Of a stretch of DNA of 64,000 nt, positions 58,601 through 64,000 are shown one piece after another. The stretch comes from Lycocorax pyrrhopterus obiensis. Lineage: Eukaryota; Chordata; Aves; Passeriformes; Paradisaeidae. Position numbers and translations under genes: made by a program. The stretch's first letter is position 1. Each line of letters begins with the position of its first letter. Under the pieces are notes generated by a model, which had not been told where the DNA came from, did not search any database, and was given only the letters and a program-made list of their open reading frames with translations. Where the stretch lies: the NCBI GenBank assembly GCA_014706295.1, contig JACSVZ010000007.1, forward strand, positions 61,329,475 to 61,393,474. Reading direction: 5' to 3'.

Positions 58601-61600
58601 CCGGGGTCTTGGTTTGGGCTTACAGAGCTGAATTGCTCCTGGGCTTCCATCTGTGTTCTGTATTGTAATAGTGTAGCTTGCTGGTATTACTGGATTATCC
58701 TTGTTATCTCCTGGAAGAAGATAAACTGATTGCACTGTTTTACACTTCATTTTTCAGAGCAAGAGTAACTAGGTATATAAAAGAGTTTAGCAACTACTGA
58801 GCATATTCTTCGGTAGTTACCTGAGAATCTCTCTGTGAATGTCTTTAGCTTTCAGTTTGGATTCTTAAAAAAACCTCCAACCTTAGTTTTGAAGTGCTGC
58901 AGTCAAAATAATTAAACAAATCCTCTTTTTTTCCCCCTCCATAACTACAGGATGTAAGCCTGAGCAGCAGATGATGTATGCTGGAAGCAAGAATAAGCTT
59001 GTACAGACAGCTGAACTCACTAAGGTATAACTGGCTTTTGAAATAACTCTCTCCCCCTTCACTGCAGGTTGTTGTGTTGTGTCTTGCTTGAACTGATGGC
59101 AAGAAGAGTTTTGTGAGACTTTGTGATTACAGGGAACAGAGCCTGGTTTAGGAAGACTAAAGGAGGAGTATGTGTGGAGATTTCTATACCCTAAAACCCC
59201 AGGAGGAACAGTGTTCTCTAAAACAAAAATATCCCTCAGTAGGATGGACATCTCTGCTGTGGGGGAGGAATTTACTGATGGGAAGAATAGACTGAAGCCT
59301 TAGTGTGGTGTGGAACAGATCAGTTTAGCTGGTTCCTGGGGCTGGATGCTTGCAGAACAGCCTGCAGAGCAAGTAACATGTGCCAAGTGATGAACAATTT
59401 CTTCCTGTGTTGGGTTCTTCCAGTACTGGCACCAGAAGAAATCACTGCATTCACTAGGCCTAGCTGCATGTATATTTTAGAAAATAAATGTCACCTGTTT
59501 TTCATTTTGGAGATCTTTGAAATCTTCGCTTAATTGGCACCTAGACTCCTTTTAGCCTCAAGCAGTAAAGTTTAATAGAGTCAGTAGCTGCTTCAGGTTT
59601 TTCATACCATGTGAAATGACTTCAGCACTTCCAACAGCACTGTTCCCTTTAGGTCTTCCTTATCCTGCTGAGTCCTTTAACATCCCAGTAAAAATGTCTG
59701 TTGGGCCAGTAAGAGAACTATGAATCATGGAATGGCTTGGGTTGGAAGGGACTTTAATATTCATTCGTTCAAACCCCCTGCCAAGGGCAGAGACACCTTC
59801 CACTAGACCAGGTTGCTCCAAGCCCCGTCCAACTTCTGCTTCTTCCAGCTGTACCTTTTAAGAAAAGACACCTCTGTTTTAAATTAGACCTCAAGTTGAC
59901 AGGAGTCAATAGGAAGGAAGCAGAAGATGGTAGAAACAATCAGCACAGCCCCAAGAAATCTTTTTTTAGATCTGTTGAAACTGCATCTTGGAGGCCTGAG
60001 AACTGTAAGCAAGTTTACTGGAAAAGAGTAAGCAAGAAGAAAGGGTTGGCGAGGAGAAGGTGAAAGCCTGGGAAGTAGCTCAGTTGGAGTTCCTGTCACC
60101 ACTTGGAGTTCGTGTCACATCTGAAATGGGAGAAATTCAGCCTGAATGGCTTTTGAATGCCAAGTCCAGGACTGGGTATAGAGGTTCATGATCATTCATC
60201 TTCCTCCTGAAGCAGGAGAACACAGGCTGTCTCCAGTTGGGGTTGCCTGCTTGCTCTTCAAATGTGCTTTATTCTTGCCACTTGCTGAATTGTGTTTCAT
60301 TTTAACTCACGCTGTGACTTCCTCCTGGTGTGATTTTTGCACATGACTCAGCTGAGTTCTCTCATCAGTTTCCAGTGACTTGCATATTAGCTTGGCTTCT
60401 GTTAAGCTGTTCTGTTCTTGTAACACTGAATTTTGGGGTTTCTCCATTTTGAAGGCCTGTGAATTTGTAAAATTACCTGACTTCTGTCTATGGGCATTAT
60501 GGATGCTGAAAAAGCTTCAGCAGAGAATTTCTTCAGCTCTCTGCAGCATTTTTGTGAGAGTTCTGTCTTTCCCATGCAAGTAACTCAAAACAACGTTAGA
60601 GTTTTGTAAACTTCTTGCAGCTGCAGGTTGTTTTGCAGAATTGTTATGGCTCTAACTAGAAAAACTTTCAGAGATGGGTGTCTTAGAACTTGACCAATCC
60701 CCTTAGGGGGTGGATGGCAAAAACCAATTACCTTATGCCATTTAATACACTTTGGGAACTAACATATAAAAGCCTTCTGAGAGTTCATTAAATCGCTTCC
60801 ATTTATCCCTGAGCCTGGACTTGGTGTCGTTTCTCTACTCATGCGTGGGGAGAACAGTGACACCGCATCTCATGGACTCCAGTGGGCGATGCAGAATTAA
60901 CACTGTTTCTCTTCAAGCTATTTAAAAAAACCCCAAACCCCAACCAGTTACTTGTCCACGTGGAATGAAAAGAGTATATTGGTGTTTTGGACCTTGTTTT
61001 CTGCTTCAAGACTGCATTAAAGGTTCATTTAAGATTTCTCAAAGCTTTGAGTTGGTAGTTTTCAGGTCGTTTTGGGGGTTTTGCCCAGAGATGTTGTGGC
61101 TGCCCCATCCCTGGAAATGTTCAAGGCCAGGCTGGATGGTGCTTGGAGCAGCCTGAGAAAGTGGAAGGTGTCCCTGCCTGTGGCAGGGGAGTTGGAACAA
61201 GATGAGCTTTAAGGTCCCTTCCAACCCAAACCATTCTATGCTTTTAGGATTTTGTTGGGGTTTTTTCCCTAAGTTTTCTATTTTGAGATATTTTACAGGT
61301 AAAACAGTATGCTACTGGATATTACAAATTTATTTCAGTTAAAAAATAATTGTACGTTGGACTGAGCAAAATTGCTGAACTTCGGGCTTAAATCAACCTA
61401 GACATTAAATTAATTTGTATTCTTCAAAATACCATCTTGCTGAGATAATGCATGTGAGATGGGGCCACTTCAGGGTTATTTTAAAATGTAGTACATGTGC
61501 TTTTCTCGTACTCTTGAGGGACAAGAGTGAAGCCTAGAAATAGAAATGACAAGATTCTTGTTTAAGTTAGTGATGTTCTTTGCCACTTAGTCTTGTGTAT

Positions 61601-61835
61601 TTTCCACTGAGCTGATGCTTTCAAGAAAGCACCTGAAAATTGTAGGTTGGTGACTGGTTTATCGCAGCTCAGACAACGTGTGTGGAAAGGTGCTGCTTGC
61701 ATTGTGTGCTTATCTCTTTCCAGTCCCGTACCTCAGGAATTGATGCAATGCCATTTTGTTTAGGTATTCGAAATCAGAAATACAGAAGACCTAACTGAAG
61801 AATGGCTGCGTGAGAAACTGGGCTTCTTCCACTAA
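52539..61835 (+). CDS. GMFB: GMFB, glia maturation factor beta
   Basis: GMFB is an ADF-homology protein that binds the Arp2/3 complex, inhibits nucleation and promotes actin branch disassembly in the cytoplasm. Seven coding exons join to 142 residues, the same length as human: 52539-52541, 55066-55162, 55564-55613, 56545-56594, 57610-57692, 58951-59024, 61764-61835. The sequence starts [20 protein letters not shown] and ends [10 protein letters not shown], close to the mammalian protein throughout; the ADF-H domain fills almost the whole chain. All introns are GT-AG except intron 4, which is AT-AC. The start is fixed by the Kozak context CCAAGATGG and by the junction ATG|AGC. It is head-to-head with CGRRF1. 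Confidence 0.97.
53471..53688. repeat. Diverged ~110-bp tandem duplication in GMFB intron 1
   Basis: Copy 1 (53471-53574) and copy 2 (53575-53688) both start CATTTTATAT, share TGAAATGCAGCC and end near GAGTGAGAGTGGGTA-like sequence. Copy 2 carries an extra T-run. Confidence 0.8.
53695..53770 (-). mobile_element. CR1 fragment in GMFB intron 1
   Basis: CACAGAATCACAGAATGAG then GGTTGGAAAAGCCCTCTGAG; it lies right after the tandem duplication. Confidence 0.85.
54690..54756. repeat. Short tandem repeat GAAGTGTAAA-type, three units
   Basis: Units start at 54690, 54717 and 54737. The last two are 20 bases, and each is itself nearly dyad-symmetric (GTGTAAA..TTTAC). Intronic. Confidence 0.8.
55066..55162 (+). 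CDS. GMFB: GMFB coding exon 2
   Basis: The acceptor CTTTGCAG is followed by [20 protein letters not shown] to NNAAII; the exon ends one base into the next codon before GTAAGT. Confidence 0.97.
55564..55613 (+). CDS. GMFB: GMFB coding exon 3
   Basis: A 50-base exon completes Met34, then encodes [16 protein letters not shown]; it is flanked by TTGTAG and GTTTGT. Confidence 0.96.
56545..56594 (+). CDS. GMFB: GMFB coding exon 4
   Basis: A 50-base exon encodes [16 protein letters not shown] and two bases of the Arg codon. It is followed directly by ATATCCTT, the U12-type AT donor, so the open frame running on beyond 56594 is intron. Confidence 0.95.
56595..57609 (+). other. GMFB: GMFB intron 4, AT-AC U12-type (minor spliceosome) intron
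   Basis: The donor is ATATCCTT (56595-56602), identical to the U12 AT-AC consensus. The branch site TTCTTTAAC (57589-57597) differs at one position from TTCCTTAAC, and the intron ends in AC at 57608-57609, about 13 bases past the branch adenosine. The junction restores the Arg-Phe codons (CG|A TTT) of the family. No GT-AG alternative gives this protein. Confidence 0.93.
57610..57692 (+). CDS. GMFB: GMFB coding exon 5
   Basis: It encodes [20 protein letters not shown] to FSSPV, with the first base completing Arg and the last starting Gly. The donor is GTGAGT. Confidence 0.96.
58951..59024 (+). CDS. GMFB: GMFB coding exon 6
   Basis: It encodes [24 protein letters not shown] after a CT-rich acceptor ending ACTACAG; the donor is GTATAA. 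Confidence 0.96.
59722..59835 (-). mobile_element. CR1 fragment in GMFB intron 6
   Basis: Reverse-oriented: GGCTTGGGTTGGAAGGGACT to GTTGCTCCAAGCCCCGTCC. Confidence 0.9.
60642..60893 (+). mobile_element. Solo LTR of an endogenous retrovirus (GMFB intron 6)
   Basis: The 252-base element begins TG and ends CA, and is flanked by a 4-base direct repeat GAAT (60638-60641 and 60894-60897). It has a TATA box TATAAAAG (60765-60772) and a poly(A) signal ATTAAA (60787-60792) in the order expected for an LTR U3-R-U5. No internal retroviral sequence or second LTR is near. A 4-base duplication fits class I (gammaretrovirus-like) elements. Inference from structure; no family name is claimed. Confidence 0.65.
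61081..61245 (+). mobile_element. CR1 LINE 3' end in GMFB intron 6
   Basis: Plus-oriented: GCCCAGAGATGTTGTGGCTG to CCAACCCAAACCATTCTATG. Confidence 0.92.
61764..61835 (+). CDS. GMFB: GMFB coding exon 7 and stop
   Basis: It encodes [23 protein letters not shown] and TAA after TTTAG. Confidence 0.97.
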   Translation, partial: VFEIRNTEDLTEEWLREKLGFFH

Positions 61836-63705
61836 GGAAAACCTCTGTTCTAAGTATTTATGTACCATCCTGGTGATACTGGAACCAGACATGAATACTT
61901 ACATCCAAGCAATGCACTGTATTCACAGCTGTCTCCTGCAGTATCTCTCCTGTGCAGAGTTTGTGCAAAGAATAGCAGGTCTGTCTCCTTGAAGTAACAA
62001 ATCTTTGCAGGTGTTTCCTTATTTGTACCTGCTAAAAGGGAATACTCCTCTGCAGGGACTCCTTTTGCACTCCTGTGACTAATATTTCTGTAACTAAAAT
62101 AGTTCAGTTCTGGATTTATAACCGTGTACAAACATCATTTGGAAGCTGGCGCTAACTTTTTCTGAGCTACAAACGCATCCTTATGACACACATTAGCCAT
62201 TTTTATGCAGAATTTGTGTACTGTCACTTACTTACCAGAATTTTTGACTTAATGTCTTCTCAATTTTGAAAACTACTCCCTGGAAGCATTTGTTTGGTAT
62301 TAAAAAATCAAAATCCTTGTACAGCAAATCCATCCATTTATCTTTCCATCGAGTCCATGTGAACTGTCTCAAATTCTTGGAACTAATTTTTGTCATTCCA
62401 GTAATTCCTCAGTTGCCTGAGTCAATCTTTCTAAATTTCAGGGCAAAGCTTTGACTGTCCAGTTCTCATGCTAATACAGTCTCACAGGAACTAGCTGATA
62501 ACTAAGGGCTGAACTACAACTCTGGTTCCTCTTGTACCAGATTTCTTCTTGCATCTCTCTTCTGACACTGTTGAGAAGTTTACCTCTGTTCATTTCCTGT
62601 TATCTGAACACCTGGTGATACTGTGTGCCTTTCATTTGTTAGCTTTAAAAGGACTTGAGAATTTTACACTGCCACTTCTTACAAATTTGGTAAAAACTTT
62701 GTTAAAGAATCCAAGTAATATTTGTTCCTAGTGCCTCGTGCTGCAGTTGACATCTGTTAAAACACAAAGCCAACCTCATTTTCTTTGAAATTCCAATCAT
62801 CTGCTCCATTTGTAGGAGTCAGGAGGTTAAAGCTTTTCATGATAATGAACAATTTATAAAAGTCTTTTGTTGTAAAAGTTGGCCACACATAGCTTTTTTG
62901 AGTACTTTAATTACAATCTCTAACTTTCTTAACGGCTTTTTGGTCAAAATTACATTCCAGATGAAGCTTTTGCATAAGTGATCATTTGATTTTCATCTAC
63001 TTAACGGTTCATCTCTTTGAAACAGCAAATCTAATGTGAAAATAGTATTTAACTTTTATAAATGACCAGTCTTTTTACAGGTCTGTTTTATATTGAATAG
63101 AGTAGTTGTCTGATGTGGGACACGTTCAGCCCGTGCCGTGGCAGGAGGAGCACTCATGGGACAGTCTCTCCCTATCTTGCTCGTGAGTGTTTGTTGTGCT
63201 ACTGAACAAGTATCTGCGTAAGAGCAGCTTCCTGTTGATAACATACCTTAAAATACGGCTGCCCCAACTAATCTACTCGCTGGGAAGGAATGCAGTGTTA
63301 AATTTGGAGGCCAGTATTTCATGCTGTGAAACCTTTGCTGAAAGTGGGGTTATTTTTCATTTGTCAACATAGGCTGTGTTAGTGTTAAAACACTAATTCC
63401 TGCAAGATCACAAGGAATTCATTTGCAAAGGTCCTCAGTGTTGGTAAATCTCTTCTTAGTTTGATGTTATTGCTCATTTATTTGTATATAAATCTGACTT
63501 GAGAGGAGCTTTTCCAAATACACGTTGGAATGATCCAATTAAATTGATCTTTTGGTGTGGGAAAGAAGTGCTTGTAATTAAATTTCTGTGTTAACATACT
63601 GAACTGGAAAAACAATTTCATTTCCCTGGACGAGAAAATGTTGATTATGAAACTGTTGCTTGATCATTCTGTACTGCAGATCAATAAAAACAATGTCTTT
63701 TGTGA
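61836..63705 (+). other. GMFB: GMFB 3' UTR
   Basis: AT-rich non-coding sequence runs from the stop to a canonical poly(A) signal. A perfect Pumilio-type element TGTATATA is at 63483-63490. No repeat insertion is seen in it. The end is inferred from the poly(A) signal. Confidence 0.7.
63683..63688 (+). terminator. GMFB: GMFB poly(A) signal AATAAA
   Basis: AATAAA is followed within 35 bases by a T/GT-rich stretch (GTCTTTTGTG), the usual downstream element. Confidence 0.7.
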
Positions 63706-64000
63706 CACACATTGTATAAATAAGACTTTGGCTTAAAGGATTGTGTCATTCCAAGCATCAGTCTGGAAACAGCAAGAATCTCTTTTGAGGTTTTTTTGGG
63801 ATTGTACTAAAGGTGAGGCATGTCAAAGTACAGTGTGGGCGAGAGGGAAGCTTCTGCTTGGAATGTTCAGCTTGATTTGCAGTGGGGAAAAACTGGATTA
63901 ATCATGTCTGTTGTACTTTGTACACTGGTGGGCTGCCAGCAGCCAACTGCTGCCTGCACAGGTCTGCACAAAAATAACTGTACAAGAGGCCTGTATCAGG

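Noticed and set aside
1..64000. CRISPR arrays, operons, rRNA or tRNA genes
   Set aside because: None is seen. The introns, CR1 elements and CpG-island promoters show vertebrate nuclear DNA, and the tandem repeats lack the repeat-spacer pattern.

Overview
This is a nuclear window from a bird. It carries about 28 fragments of CR1 retrotransposon 3' ends, the dominant interspersed repeat of avian genomes. It also holds three vertebrate genes in the order SAMD4A (minus), CGRRF1 (minus), GMFB (plus), which is the mirror image of the human chromosome 14q22 order. Exons and splice sites could be read base by base for CGRRF1 and GMFB; SAMD4A is present only as its 5' end. The species is not identifiable from the sequence alone.

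Layout. Positions 1-25249 lie inside the long first coding intron of SAMD4A and contain no recognisable exon, only CR1 pieces, one fold-back repeat and some AT-rich blocks. The first coding exon of SAMD4A is at 25250-25465. A separate non-coding 5' exon ends at 26098, inside a CpG-rich promoter with an octamer and a CRE. Positions 26650-36500 are intergenic with CR1 debris. CGRRF1 occupies 37476-47296 (six coding exons, 342 aa, RING ubiquitin ligase). A ~54-bp GC-rich minisatellite sits directly upstream of its start codon. A short intact gene on the minus strand (48386-48889, upstream non-coding exon ending at 49178) resembles the N-terminal half of avian ITPRIPL1-like proteins and sits between the head-to-head genes CGRRF1 and GMFB. 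Positions 49270-52130 are intergenic and contain a near-perfect hairpin and three CR1 pieces. GMFB occupies 52539-61835 (seven coding exons, 142 aa), followed by a long 3' UTR with a poly(A) signal at 63683.

The three conserved genes do not form a pathway. SAMD4A is an RNA-binding translational repressor, CGRRF1 a membrane RING ubiquitin ligase, and GMFB an ADF-homology regulator of the Arp2/3 complex. They are grouped by conserved synteny.

The most notable signals are a complete AT-AC (U12-type) intron in GMFB; the ITPRIPL1-like gene lacking the family's catalytic-fold domain; the CGRRF1 minisatellite, whose units each supply an upstream ATG in strong Kozak context; a 252-bp solo LTR with TG...CA ends and 4-bp target duplication in GMFB intron 6; and two fold-back structures.
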